DNA of 64,000 bases. It comes from Agrobacterium tumefaciens. Lineage in GTDB: Bacteria > Pseudomonadota > Alphaproteobacteria > Rhizobiales > Rhizobiaceae. The translations under genes were made by a program, and so were the position numbers. Under the pieces are notes generated by a model. That model saw nothing but the letters and a program-made list of their open reading frames with translations, did no database searches and was not told the DNA's origin. The stretch covers positions 186,001-250,000 of the forward strand of contig JAGIAH010000003.1 of the NCBI GenBank assembly GCA_017744915.1, read 5' to 3'. Shown one piece after another: positions 9,346 to 16,894 of the stretch; position 1 is the stretch's first letter; each line of letters begins with the position of its first letter.

Positions 9346-10352
9346 GCGACCTCCACCATGCCCTTGATGACCCCGGCTTTCGGATCGGTCAGGCCGGCGA
9401 ACTTCGAGGGAACATCAGCAAGTGTCATGCGATGGGTGATCAGCGCCTCCGGCACTTTCCCTTCGCGCAAGGCGCGAAGCACCCGTTCGAAATCTTCCGG
9501 CGTCGCGTTACGGCTGCCGAGCAGCGTCGTCTCACGCTTGTGAAATTCCGGGTCGTTGAAGCTGATATCGCTCGCCACGATGGACACCAGAACATAGGAG
9601 CCACCGTGGCCGACAAAGGAAAACCCGCGCTCCATGGCTTTCGGGTTGCCGGTCGCATCAAAGACCGCATCGAAGAAATCGCCACCGGTGACGTCGGACA
9701 GACGATCCTTGTCGCCTTCGCCAAGGACGACCGTATGGGCGACACCGAGATGTTTCTTGCAGAAATCCAGCCGGTCGGTGCGACCGTCGATCATCGTCAC
9801 TTCGCCGCCATCGAGAACGGCGAAGACTGCAACCGCCATGCCGATCGGACCGGCGCCGACGATCAGAACCTTCTGCCCTTTTTCGACGGCACCGCGACGC
9901 ACCGCATGGGCGCCGATCGCCAGGAATTCCGTCATGGCCGCCTGGTCGAGACTCAACCCCTCCGCCTTCAGCACGAATTGCTGCGGCACGCTCAGATATT
10001 CCACCATGCCGCCATCGCGATGGACGCCGAGCACACCGATATTGCGGCAGCAATTGCTCTTGCCCTTCAGGCAGGCATTGCATTTTCCGCAGGACATATA
10101 GGGAATGATGGTCACCACATCGCCAGCGGAAAGGTGGCTGCCAGCGGGCGCCTCCTCAACCGTGCCGGAGAGCTCGTGGCCCATGATACGCGGGTAGGAG
10201 AGATAGGGCTGGTTGCCGGTAAAAATGTGCAAGTCGGTGCCGCAAACACCGATGCGGCGAATACGCACCAGGACTTCGCCTTCACCGCGCACGGGTTTCG
10301 GCAGATCCTTGGCGGTTAATTGACCGGGAGTGTCACAGAAAATCGCCAGCAT
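9342..10352 (-). CDS. Zinc-dependent MDR alcohol dehydrogenase, L-galactonate 5-dehydrogenase (LgoD)-like
   Basis: A 336-residue medium-chain dehydrogenase. Catalytic zinc ligands appear in GVCGTDLH (near residue 38) and MGHELSG (near 59-65); the structural zinc cluster is CGKCNACLKGKSNCC (about 90-104). The Rossmann motif is VGAGPIGMAVAVFA. The type is close to sorbitol/L-galactonate oxidoreductases such as YjjN/LgoD and RspB. A plausible reaction is oxidation of L-galactonate to D-tagaturonate, feeding the adjacent UxaB-like reductase. It could instead serve as the 2-keto-3-deoxy-L-fuconate dehydrogenase, although known enzymes for that step are short-chain dehydrogenases. It overlaps the downstream gene by 4 bp. 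Confidence 0.8.
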   Translation of the reverse strand: MLAIFCDTPGQLTAKDLPKPVRGEGEVLVRIRRIGVCGTDLHIFTGNQPYLSYPRIMGHELSGTVEEAPAGSHLSAGDVVTIIPYMSCGKCNACLKGKSNCCRNIGVLGVHRDGGMVEYLSVPQQFVLKAEGLSLDQAAMTEFLAIGAHAVRRGAVEKGQKVLIVGAGPIGMAVAVFAVLDGGEVTMIDGRTDRLDFCKKHLGVAHTVVLGEGDKDRLSDVTGGDFFDAVFDATGNPKAMERGFSFVGHGGSYVLVSIVASDISFNDPEFHKRETTLLGSRNATPEDFERVLRALREGKVPEALITHRMTLADVPSKFAGLTDPKAGVIKGMVEVA

Positions 10353-10355
10353 GCA

Positions 10356-11177
10356 TCACCTGTCAGTAAGGGAGTAAAAACGAATGGCGTTGCCGCCGAA
10401 AACTGCCGCATGGTCCTTCGCCGGCACGATATCGCGGCAGAAATCCAGCCAGCCCTGATAATCACCCGCGAGGCGCAGCACCGGCCAGTCACTGCCGAAA
10501 ATCACGCGCTCGCCGCCAAACAGGTCGAGAATGGTCTCGGCATAGGGCCGCACCGCTTCCGGGCGCTGTTCGCCGCGCTCGGTCAGCAGGCCGGATAGCT
10601 TGCAATGGACATTGGGAAGGCTCGTGAGAGCCGCCATATCACGCCGCCAATCATTATAGTGACCGGTGGCAATCAGAGGCTTTGCGCCATGATCGATAAC
10701 GATCGGCAAGTCCGGATGCCTGCGGGCAAAAGAGAGGAGATGCTGTAGATTGGGCGGCAGGACCAGCGCATCAAACACCAGATCGTGTTTCACCAGTGCT
10801 TCCACGGCAGCATCCAGCGCCGGATCGTCGATCCAGGCGACATCTTCCATGCCCTGCAGCATGGGGCGCACGCCCTTGAAGGCCGGATGTTTCGCCCGGC
10901 GGGCAATTTCCGCCGCCGCTTCAGCGGACTTCATGTCCAGCCAGCCGACCACACCCTTGATGAAATCGGTCTTTTCCGCCAGCTCCAGCATGAAATCTGT
11001 ATCGGCAGCCGTCTCCATCGTCTGCACCAGCACCGTACCGGAAACCCCGGCAGCCGCCAGCAATGGCGACAGATCGGCCGGAAGAAAATCCCGGTAAATG
11101 GCGGCCAGCGATGGCGGCGGCCATTGCCCGGCGCGATCCTTCATCAGCCAGAAATGCTGGTGGGCGTCGATGAGCAT
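10356..11177 (-). CDS. Amidohydrolase-family sugar lactonase (L-fucono/L-galactono-lactonase-like)
   Basis: A 273-residue amidohydrolase-2 TIM barrel. The N-terminal metal motif is DAHQHFW (H6 and H8 from the chosen start), a mid-barrel histidine is in VIDHGAKP, and the C-terminal Asp is in IFGSDWPVL. These features are shared with L-fucono-1,5-lactonase and L-rhamnono-lactonase. I use ATG 11177 (MLIDAHQHF) rather than the longer frame to 11219, because the motif normally sits at the extreme N terminus and the start then falls 4 bp after the aldo/keto reductase stop. It should hydrolyse the lactone made by that enzyme. Confidence 0.85.
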   Translation of the reverse strand: MLIDAHQHFWLMKDRAGQWPPPSLAAIYRDFLPADLSPLLAAAGVSGTVLVQTMETAADTDFMLELAEKTDFIKGVVGWLDMKSAEAAAEIARRAKHPAFKGVRPMLQGMEDVAWIDDPALDAAVEALVKHDLVFDALVLPPNLQHLLSFARRHPDLPIVIDHGAKPLIATGHYNDWRRDMAALTSLPNVHCKLSGLLTERGEQRPEAVRPYAETILDLFGGERVIFGSDWPVLRLAGDYQGWLDFCRDIVPAKDHAAVFGGNAIRFYSLTDR

Positions 11178-11181
11178 TGCC

Positions 11182-12195
11182 TCAGGCCTTTCCGCCGGGC
11201 ACGGGCGCACCTTCGGCAATCAGGCCCCGCTTCTGCAGCTCGGACCAGAATTCATCCGGGATGGACTGCTCGAACCATTCGATATTGGAAGCGAGCTGCT
11301 GCGCATTGCGCGCACCTGAAACAACCGTGACTGACGCCGCATGGGCGAGCGGAAACTGAAGTGCGGCGGCCTGCAACGAGACGCCCAGCTCCTCACATAC
11401 ACTGTGCAGCGCATCCACACGCTTGAGGATATCGGCAGGCGCATCGGCATAATTGAATTTGCGATTGCCAGCCAGAATGCCGGAGTTGAAAGCACCGGCT
11501 ACAACGATGGCGACGCCGCTTTCCGCGCAGCGGTTCATGAAAGCAAGGCTCTGCTGTTCGAGCAGCGTATAACGGCCGGCCAGCATGGCGACGTCGATAT
11601 CGAAGACATCCATGGCGTCGTTGATGATTTCCCACTCGTTGACGCCGAGGCCGACAGCCCCGGTCGATCCTTCTTCGCGCAGCTTACCGAGCGCGCGGAA
11701 CCCGCCGCCGGTCGTCAGCTGCTCCCAGTAGTGCTGGTGTTTTTCGCCATGGGTATGGGAGCCGATATCATGCACATAAAGAATATCCGGCTTCAGGATA
11801 CCCAGCCGCTGCTGGCTTGCCTCGAAGGAGCGGAGAATACCGTCATAGGAATAATCATAGACCGGGCGGAACGGCAAAGGCGCAATATAGGCATCCTCCT
11901 CCGGGCCCACGGTCTCATCCGGCACCATGACGCGGCCGACCTTGGTGCTGAGCGTATAGTTGCCCCGGTCATGCTCGGTCACCATAGTGCCGAGGCGACG
12001 CTCCGACCGCGTATAACCATAAAACGGCGCGGTATCGAAATAACGCATGCCGCTTTCCCATGCCTTGTCGAACGCACCCTTGGACTCTTCATAGGGCGTG
12101 ACGCGGTAGAGATTGCCCATCTGGGCGCAGCCAAGACCCATGACTGTGACGTCTACGGCGCGGCGCGGCAATTTACGTGTATCGGAGACTTTCAT
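11182..12195 (-). CDS. Aldo/keto reductase, L-fucose (L-galactose) 1-dehydrogenase-like
   Basis: A 337-residue aldo/keto reductase of the group that includes L-fucose, D-threo-aldose and pyridoxal 4-dehydrogenases. The catalytic tetrad is visible: D and Y in RYFDTAPFYGYTRSE, K in LSTKVGR, H in ILYVHDIGSHTHG. The C-terminal cofactor-binding segment includes VVSGARNAQQLASNIEWF. The ATG at 12195 (MKVSDTRKLPRR) is chosen over the longer frame because AGGAAG lies just upstream. Expected step: oxidation of L-fucose, and probably L-galactose, to the lactone. It begins 96 bp downstream of the binding-protein gene, with a strong hairpin between. Confidence 0.87.
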   Translation of the reverse strand: MKVSDTRKLPRRAVDVTVMGLGCAQMGNLYRVTPYEESKGAFDKAWESGMRYFDTAPFYGYTRSERRLGTMVTEHDRGNYTLSTKVGRVMVPDETVGPEEDAYIAPLPFRPVYDYSYDGILRSFEASQQRLGILKPDILYVHDIGSHTHGEKHQHYWEQLTTGGGFRALGKLREEGSTGAVGLGVNEWEIINDAMDVFDIDVAMLAGRYTLLEQQSLAFMNRCAESGVAIVVAGAFNSGILAGNRKFNYADAPADILKRVDALHSVCEELGVSLQAAALQFPLAHAASVTVVSGARNAQQLASNIEWFEQSIPDEFWSELQKRGLIAEGAPVPGGKA

Positions 12196-12258
12196 CGCAG
12201 GGACTTCCTGAATTCTTAAGCATGGAGCGGATGGTGAAAACCGCATCTCAAAGGGTGA

Positions 12259-12284
12259 GGCGCGCCACCAGGCGGCGGCGCGCC
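12259..12284 (-). other. Intra-operon GC hairpin after the binding-protein gene
   Basis: Two copies of the self-complementary octamer GGCGCGCC, separated by 10 bp, can form a strong stem-loop between the ABC binding-protein stop (12292) and the aldo/keto reductase start (12195). There is no T-tract after it in the direction of transcription. It is therefore better read as a transcript-stabilising or attenuating hairpin, raising expression of the upstream transport genes over the catabolic ones, than as a full terminator. Confidence 0.6.
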
Positions 12285-12291
12285 GTCGGTA

Positions 12292-13233
12292 TCAGTAAAG
12301 CACGTTCTTGGCTTCCGGCTTCTCGATATTGTCCTTGGTGACAACAACGACGCCAGTATCGACGAACTTCTCAACCTTTTCCTTGTTGATGAGCTTGGTC
12401 ACGGTTTCCACGCCCTTTTCACCCATCTGGTAGGAGCCCTGAACCACGATGCCGGCCAGCGTACCGTCCTTGACGAAGCTCTGCAGGTCCTGGTTGCCGT
12501 CGAAGCCGATGGCGACGACCTTGCCGGCCTTGCCGGACTGGGCAAGCGCACGGCCAACACCGATGGCGGTCGGCTCATTGGCGCCGAAAATGCCCTTCAG
12601 GTCGGAATTGGCGGCCAGAACGTCGGTGGTCTGGTTCAGCGCCGTCGCCATCTGCGATTGCGAATAGAACGGACCAACGATCTTCAGGTTGGAGTTCATC
12701 TGGATGTAGTCGGTGAAACCGCCAACACGACCGATTTCGGAACCGGCACCGGCGACATAGGACATGACGGCAATCTTGCCTTCCTTGCCCACCTTGTCGA
12801 TCAGCGCCTTCGCTGCCAGTTCGCCGGCCTTCTTGTTATCGGTCGCCAGGAACGACTGGTAATATTGCTCCGAGCCCTTGGCGAGCTGAGAGTCGATCAG
12901 AACCACCGGGATACGGGCTTCCCAGGCCTTCTTGACGGCCGGCACCAGTGCGTCCGGATCGGAAGGTGCGAGAACGATGCCGGCAACCTTACGGTTGATG
13001 GCGTTTTCGACCATGTTGACCTGATCGGCAATCGCCGATTCGGCAGCCGGACCCTGGAAGGTCATGGTGTTGCCGGAAGAGTTCTTCATCGCGGCATCAG
13101 CGCCCTTCTGGACGTTCTGCCAGAAGGTGGAGTTGACGGTCTTGACGATGACGGCGATTTCGCCGGCCTGCACGGTGGAAACGCTCCACAGCGCGATTGC
13201 GGATGTCAGAAGGGCAGTCGCAATTTTCTTCAT
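12292..13233 (-). CDS. Periplasmic sugar-binding protein of a ribose-type ABC importer
   Basis: A 313-residue type I periplasmic binding protein (RbsB/LacI-fold, Peripla_BP_4). A clear Sec signal peptide (MKKIATALLTSAIALWSVSTVQA) is followed by mature GEIAVIVKTVNSTFWQNV. Fold markers are GIVLAPSDPDALVPAVKKAW, VVLIDSQL and GIFGANEPTAIGVGRAL. It delivers substrate to the permease and ATPase encoded just upstream. Gene order here is ATPase, permease, binding protein, the reverse of the usual binding-protein-first order. The substrate is inferred to be L-fucose, L-galactose or a related sugar from the downstream enzymes. Confidence 0.9.
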   Translation of the reverse strand: MKKIATALLTSAIALWSVSTVQAGEIAVIVKTVNSTFWQNVQKGADAAMKNSSGNTMTFQGPAAESAIADQVNMVENAINRKVAGIVLAPSDPDALVPAVKKAWEARIPVVLIDSQLAKGSEQYYQSFLATDNKKAGELAAKALIDKVGKEGKIAVMSYVAGAGSEIGRVGGFTDYIQMNSNLKIVGPFYSQSQMATALNQTTDVLAANSDLKGIFGANEPTAIGVGRALAQSGKAGKVVAIGFDGNQDLQSFVKDGTLAGIVVQGSYQMGEKGVETVTKLINKEKVEKFVDTGVVVVTKDNIEKPEAKNVLY

Positions 13234-13308
13234 TTCTTCCTCCGTGATGTCGGCATACCGGGCCTCCCCTGCCGATCTTGTTTGCGGAAAGGGTCCGCAG
13301 CCCTTTGA

Positions 13309-14331
13309 TCAGCGGCGGTTGCGCAGCTGGTCGATCCAGACGGTGACCAGAATGACGAGGCCGATGATGATCTGTTGCGTGAAGGCGGAAACGCCGTTCA
13401 TGTTGAGGCCGTTGCGCAAAATGCCGATGACAAAGGCGCCGATGGCCGTGCCGGAAATCGTGCCCACGCCGCCGATCAGCGACGTGCCGCCGATGACCGC
13501 GCTGGCAATCGCATCCAGCTCATACATCACACCTTCGTTCGGCTGGGCGGTGACGAGGCGCGACATCAGCACGCAGCCCGTCAGCCCAGCGAGCGTGCCG
13601 GACAGGATGTAGGTGAAATTGGTGACGCGGGCGACGTTGACGCCGGAAAGGCGGGCAGCATCCGCATTGGAACCCACGGCATAGATGTGGCGGCCGAGGA
13701 TAGAGCGGTTGAGCATGAAGGAAACCGCAAGCGCAATCACCACCATCAGGATGACCGGATAGGGAATGCCGGGAAACACGACATTCGGAAAGCCATCGTC
13801 ACCGATATTGACGATGCGGAAGAGCGCGCCGTTGCCGAGTTCACCGAAGGATTCGCCGAGACCGGAGACGGCGCGCGCACCGGTGATCTGCAGGGCAACA
13901 CCACGGGCAATCAGCATCATGCCAAGAGTGGCGATGAAGGGCGGCAGCTTGAAGCGCGTCACCAGAAGACCGTTGATGAGACCACAAAGCGACCCCGTCA
14001 GAATGCCGAGCAACATACCGATAGGCACCGGCATGCCGAGTTCCTTCACCGCAAGGGCGGCAACAACGCCGGCAAGCGCAAGCACCGAACCGACCGAAAG
14101 ATCAATGCCGCCGGTGATGATGACACAGGTGGCGCCAATGCCGAGCAGCGCGATGGACGTCACCTGCAGGGCGATCGTCATGCCATTATTGACGGTGAAG
14201 AAGGCGCTGCTGGTTGCGGAGAAGACCGCGACCAGCGCAAAGAGGCTGCCGAGCGCCGCAAATTTCTGGATGATGTCCTTCTGGCGATCGCTGACGGCGA
14301 AGCCCTTCTTGGGTTCTGCAATATTGGCCAT
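13309..14331 (-). CDS. Ribose-type ABC transporter permease
   Basis: A 340-residue inner-membrane permease of the RbsC/BPD_transp_2 family, with many hydrophobic segments from FAALGSLFALVAVFSATSSAFF to IIIGLVILVTVWI. The central motif GGIDLSVGSVLALAGVVAAL is the hallmark of the family. I start at ATG 14331 (MANIAEPKKG), preceded by AGGAAC and 8 bp after the ATPase stop; a GTG at 14343 would overlap that stop. It forms the channel of the importer with the ATPase and binding protein on either side. Confidence 0.92.
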   Translation of the reverse strand: MANIAEPKKGFAVSDRQKDIIQKFAALGSLFALVAVFSATSSAFFTVNNGMTIALQVTSIALLGIGATCVIITGGIDLSVGSVLALAGVVAALAVKELGMPVPIGMLLGILTGSLCGLINGLLVTRFKLPPFIATLGMMLIARGVALQITGARAVSGLGESFGELGNGALFRIVNIGDDGFPNVVFPGIPYPVILMVVIALAVSFMLNRSILGRHIYAVGSNADAARLSGVNVARVTNFTYILSGTLAGLTGCVLMSRLVTAQPNEGVMYELDAIASAVIGGTSLIGGVGTISGTAIGAFVIGILRNGLNMNGVSAFTQQIIIGLVILVTVWIDQLRNRR

Positions 14332-14339
14332 GTCGTTCC

Positions 14340-15905
14340 TCACTGCGCGGCCCGGCCGTAACCGGACGCATACCGCATGATTTCTTCTTGATTGGTCTTG
14401 GCGGTTTCGAGCACGCCCGTGATACGGCCCTGATGGAACACCGCGATACGATCCGTCAGTCCCAGAATTTCCGGCAGTTCCGAGCTGATGAGAATGACGC
14501 CGATGCCCTGTGCGGCCAGTTCATCCATGATCTTGTAGATCGCGAATTTTGCACCGACATCGATGCCGCGCGTCGGCTCGTCGAAGAACAGCACGCGCGA
14601 CTGCCGGAACAGCCATTTGCCGATGATGATTTTTTGCTGGTTGCCACCCGAAAGCAGCCGCACTGTCTGATCGATCGAAGGGGTGCGGATGTTCAGCAGA
14701 TCGACGTAACGCTTCGCCACATCGTCATGCTTCTTGAAATCGATCAGCCCGAAACGGTTGGAAACCTCGCCGAGATTGGCGAGCGTCGTATTGGCCGCCA
14801 CCGACATCTTGATGGCGAGACCATCGCTTTTGCGATCTTCCGAGAGATAGGCAATGCCTTCCTCGATGGCGTCCTGGGGCGAGCCGATGGAAAGTTCGCG
14901 CCCGTTGAAAACGATCTTGCCCGCATCGAGCGGATCGGCCCCGAAGATTGCCCGCGCAACTTCCGTTCGCCCCGCGCCCATAAGACCGGCAAAACCGAGG
15001 ATTTCGCCGCGCCGCAGGGAGAAACTGACGTCACTGAACACGCCATTGCGGGTCAGCCCTTCGACGGAAAAGAGAATATCGTCCGTCGGGCGCGAGGTGC
15101 GCTCGGGGAATTTGTCTTCCAGCGAACGCCCGACCATGCGTGTGACAATGTCATCAACGGTGATCGAGGCAAAATCGTCGGTCGAAATATAACGTCCGTC
15201 GCGCAGCACCGTCACGCGGTCGACGATCTCGGCCATTTCATCGAGACGATGGGAAATATAGACGATACCGACGCCGGAGGCCTTGAGATCGCGGATGACC
15301 TTGAACAGAAGCCGGGTTTCCTGCTCGGTCAGCGAGGAGGTCGGCTCATCCATGATGAGCACTTCCGCATCAAGAGAGAGCGCCTTGGCAATTTCCACCA
15401 TCTGACATTGCGCGACAGAAAGACCTCGGACCATCTGGTCGGGGTTGATATCGACGCCCAGCCGGTCGAGACAGCGTTTGGCATCGAGCCGCAGCTTCTT
15501 GCGGTCCACAAGAAAACCCAGGCGCGGCTCACGCGCAAGATAGATATTCTCGGCAACGGAAAGATGCGGAACGAGGTTCAGTTCCTGATGGATGATGGCA
15601 ATACCGGCGGCTTCAGATTCCAGCGGCGATGCATATTGCACCTTCACGCCCTTGTGCAGGATGGTGCCTTCGCTCGGCTGGTAGACACCGCTGATGATTT
15701 TCATCAGCGTCGATTTTCCCGCGCCGTTCTCGCCGCAGACGGCATGCACTTCACCGCCACGCAGATCGAAATGAACGTTGGACAGCGCCTTTACGCCGGG
15801 AAATTCCTTGCTGATGTTTTCGAGACGCAGAAGGACCGAACGCTCCGCACGCGCCATCTCCTCAGGCGAAAAATCGCCCCGAATTGTCGATGCGCCCTGC
15901 GACAT
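14340..15905 (-). CDS. Ribose-type ABC transporter ATPase (two fused nucleotide-binding domains)
   Basis: A 521-residue RbsA/MglA-type protein. The first ATPase domain has Walker A GENGAGKSTLMK, Q-loop IIHQELNLVPHLSVAENI, signature LSVAQCQMVEIAKAL and Walker B VLIMDEPTSSLT. The second has a degenerate Walker A GLMGAGRTEVAR, signature LSGGNQQKIIIGKWL and FFDEPTRGIDVGAK, the normal asymmetry of this family. ATG 15905 (MSQGASTIRG) is preceded by GTGGGAGG. It is the first gene of the leftward operon, which probably extends to fuconate dehydratase. Its leader contains two copies of the putative operator at 15959 and 15981. Confidence 0.93.
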   Translation of the reverse strand: MSQGASTIRGDFSPEEMARAERSVLLRLENISKEFPGVKALSNVHFDLRGGEVHAVCGENGAGKSTLMKIISGVYQPSEGTILHKGVKVQYASPLESEAAGIAIIHQELNLVPHLSVAENIYLAREPRLGFLVDRKKLRLDAKRCLDRLGVDINPDQMVRGLSVAQCQMVEIAKALSLDAEVLIMDEPTSSLTEQETRLLFKVIRDLKASGVGIVYISHRLDEMAEIVDRVTVLRDGRYISTDDFASITVDDIVTRMVGRSLEDKFPERTSRPTDDILFSVEGLTRNGVFSDVSFSLRRGEILGFAGLMGAGRTEVARAIFGADPLDAGKIVFNGRELSIGSPQDAIEEGIAYLSEDRKSDGLAIKMSVAANTTLANLGEVSNRFGLIDFKKHDDVAKRYVDLLNIRTPSIDQTVRLLSGGNQQKIIIGKWLFRQSRVLFFDEPTRGIDVGAKFAIYKIMDELAAQGIGVILISSELPEILGLTDRIAVFHQGRITGVLETAKTNQEEIMRYASGYGRAAQ

Positions 15906-15958
15906 CTGGAAACCTCCCACTCTGCTCCCCGCTCCACCGGGGTCATGAACAGGGCAAA

Positions 15959-15969
15959 TGGTTAGGCCG
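15959..15969. promoter_or_regulatory. Putative GntR operator copy 1
   Basis: TGGTTAGGCCG. One of four variants of TGGTNAGGCCA found between the ATPase gene and the start of the GntR gene. The motif is one base away from the core of the FadR-family operator TGGTCNGACCA. It lies about 55 bp upstream of the ATPase start and exactly 22 bp (two helical turns) from copy 2. Confidence 0.5.
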
Positions 15970-15980
15970 GTTTTTTACGA

Positions 15981-15991
15981 TGGTCAAGCCA
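15981..15991. promoter_or_regulatory. Putative GntR operator copy 2
   Basis: TGGTCAAGCCA. It forms an imperfect palindrome (TGG...CCA outer arms), 22 bp from copy 1 so on the same helical face. It is placed to repress the leftward transport/catabolism operon. Confidence 0.5.
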
Positions 15992-16113
15992 ATTAGTAAA
16001 AAACTGAAGATCGCCGTAGCGAAGAAGGTACAGGACACAAAAGTGTGCATGAAAATTAACAGGTATTTTCAGATATTTACGTAATTTCTTGCGTATTGGT
16101 ACGCTTAGCGTTA

Positions 16114-16124
16114 CGGTAAGGCCA
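16114..16124. promoter_or_regulatory. Putative GntR operator copy 3
   Basis: CGGTAAGGCCA. It sits 5 bp before the proposed ATG of the GntR gene and overlaps its likely ribosome binding site (GTAAGG), as expected for autoregulation. Confidence 0.45.
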
Positions 16125-16129
16125 AATAT

Positions 16130-16852
16130 ATGTTGCAGACAGGGCTCATCAAAAAACACATGAATGGTCAGGCCAAAATAGCGGAACCGCGCAGGCTTTA
16201 TCAGCAGATTGCGGACCAGATACGCGAACTCATCGACATGGGTGAATTCCTGCCCGGCACACGGCTTCCCGCCGAGCGGGAACTGGCGCAGAAACTCGGC
16301 GTGTCACGGCCATCGCTGCGCGAAGCACTGATTGCGCTTGAAATCGATAATACCGTTGAAATCCGCATGGGTTCCGGCGTTTATGTGTCGGCCGAAGCGC
16401 TGCAGACGACCCATCACACCAAATCGCTGGGTGACAGCCCTTCCGAACTGATGCAGGCGCGCGGCGCGCTGGAGGGCGCGACCATCGTGCTGGCGGCAAG
16501 CCGGATGACCGATGAGACGATCGCGACCCTCCGCCAGATCCTCAACACCATGCAAAGGGAAATCGAGGCCGGTCGCAAACCCCTTGATCAGGATCGTCTG
16601 TTTCACGTCACCATTGCCGAACAATCCGGCAACAGCGTTCTGGCGCGGCTGGTGGCGAACCTCTTCGATGAACGCCACAGCCCCATTTCGGCGCAGCTTC
16701 GTGTCAAATTCGAAGATCGCGACACCTGGACCCGCGCCCTACAGGAACACGAAGCCATTCTGACGGCTCTGGAACTCAAGGATCCGCTGCTGGCGCAGGC
16801 CGCCATGCACACCCATCTGGAAGGCTCGAAACGCCGCTGGGTGGATAGCTGA
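16130..16852 (+). CDS. GntR-family regulator, FadR subfamily (FCD domain)
   Basis: A 240-residue repressor-type regulator. The N-terminal winged HTH reads RRLYQQIADQIRELI, LPAERELAQKLGVSRPSLREAL and the wing GSGVYVS. The C-terminal FCD ligand domain contains FHVTIAEQSGNSVLARLV and an EHEAILTALE histidine region. It diverges from the sugar operon and lies directly upstream of the UxaA-like gene, so it probably senses a sugar acid of this pathway (as UxuR or ExuR do) and represses both units. ATG 16130 has GTAAGG upstream; ATG 16160 is an alternative start. Confidence 0.87.
   Translation: MLQTGLIKKHMNGQAKIAEPRRLYQQIADQIRELIDMGEFLPGTRLPAERELAQKLGVSRPSLREALIALEIDNTVEIRMGSGVYVSAEALQTTHHTKSLGDSPSELMQARGALEGATIVLAASRMTDETIATLRQILNTMQREIEAGRKPLDQDRLFHVTIAEQSGNSVLARLVANLFDERHSPISAQLRVKFEDRDTWTRALQEHEAILTALELKDPLLAQAAMHTHLEGSKRRWVDS
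16165..16175. promoter_or_regulatory. Putative GntR operator copy 4
   Basis: TGGTCAGGCCA, the copy closest to the FadR-type TGGTCNGACCA. It lies inside the first codons of the GntR gene, 51 bp from copy 3. If translation really starts at the internal ATG 16160 it would sit right at the start. Confidence 0.45.
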
Positions 16853-16894
16853 ATGACAAACATAGCAGGCAATGTATCGGGAGGAGGAAAACCC

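Noticed and set aside
16853..16894. ATG flush with the GntR stop as start of the UxaA-like gene
   Set aside because: A strong GGGAGGAGG site ends 7 bp before GTG 16895, and the extra 14 residues are not part of the SAF domain.
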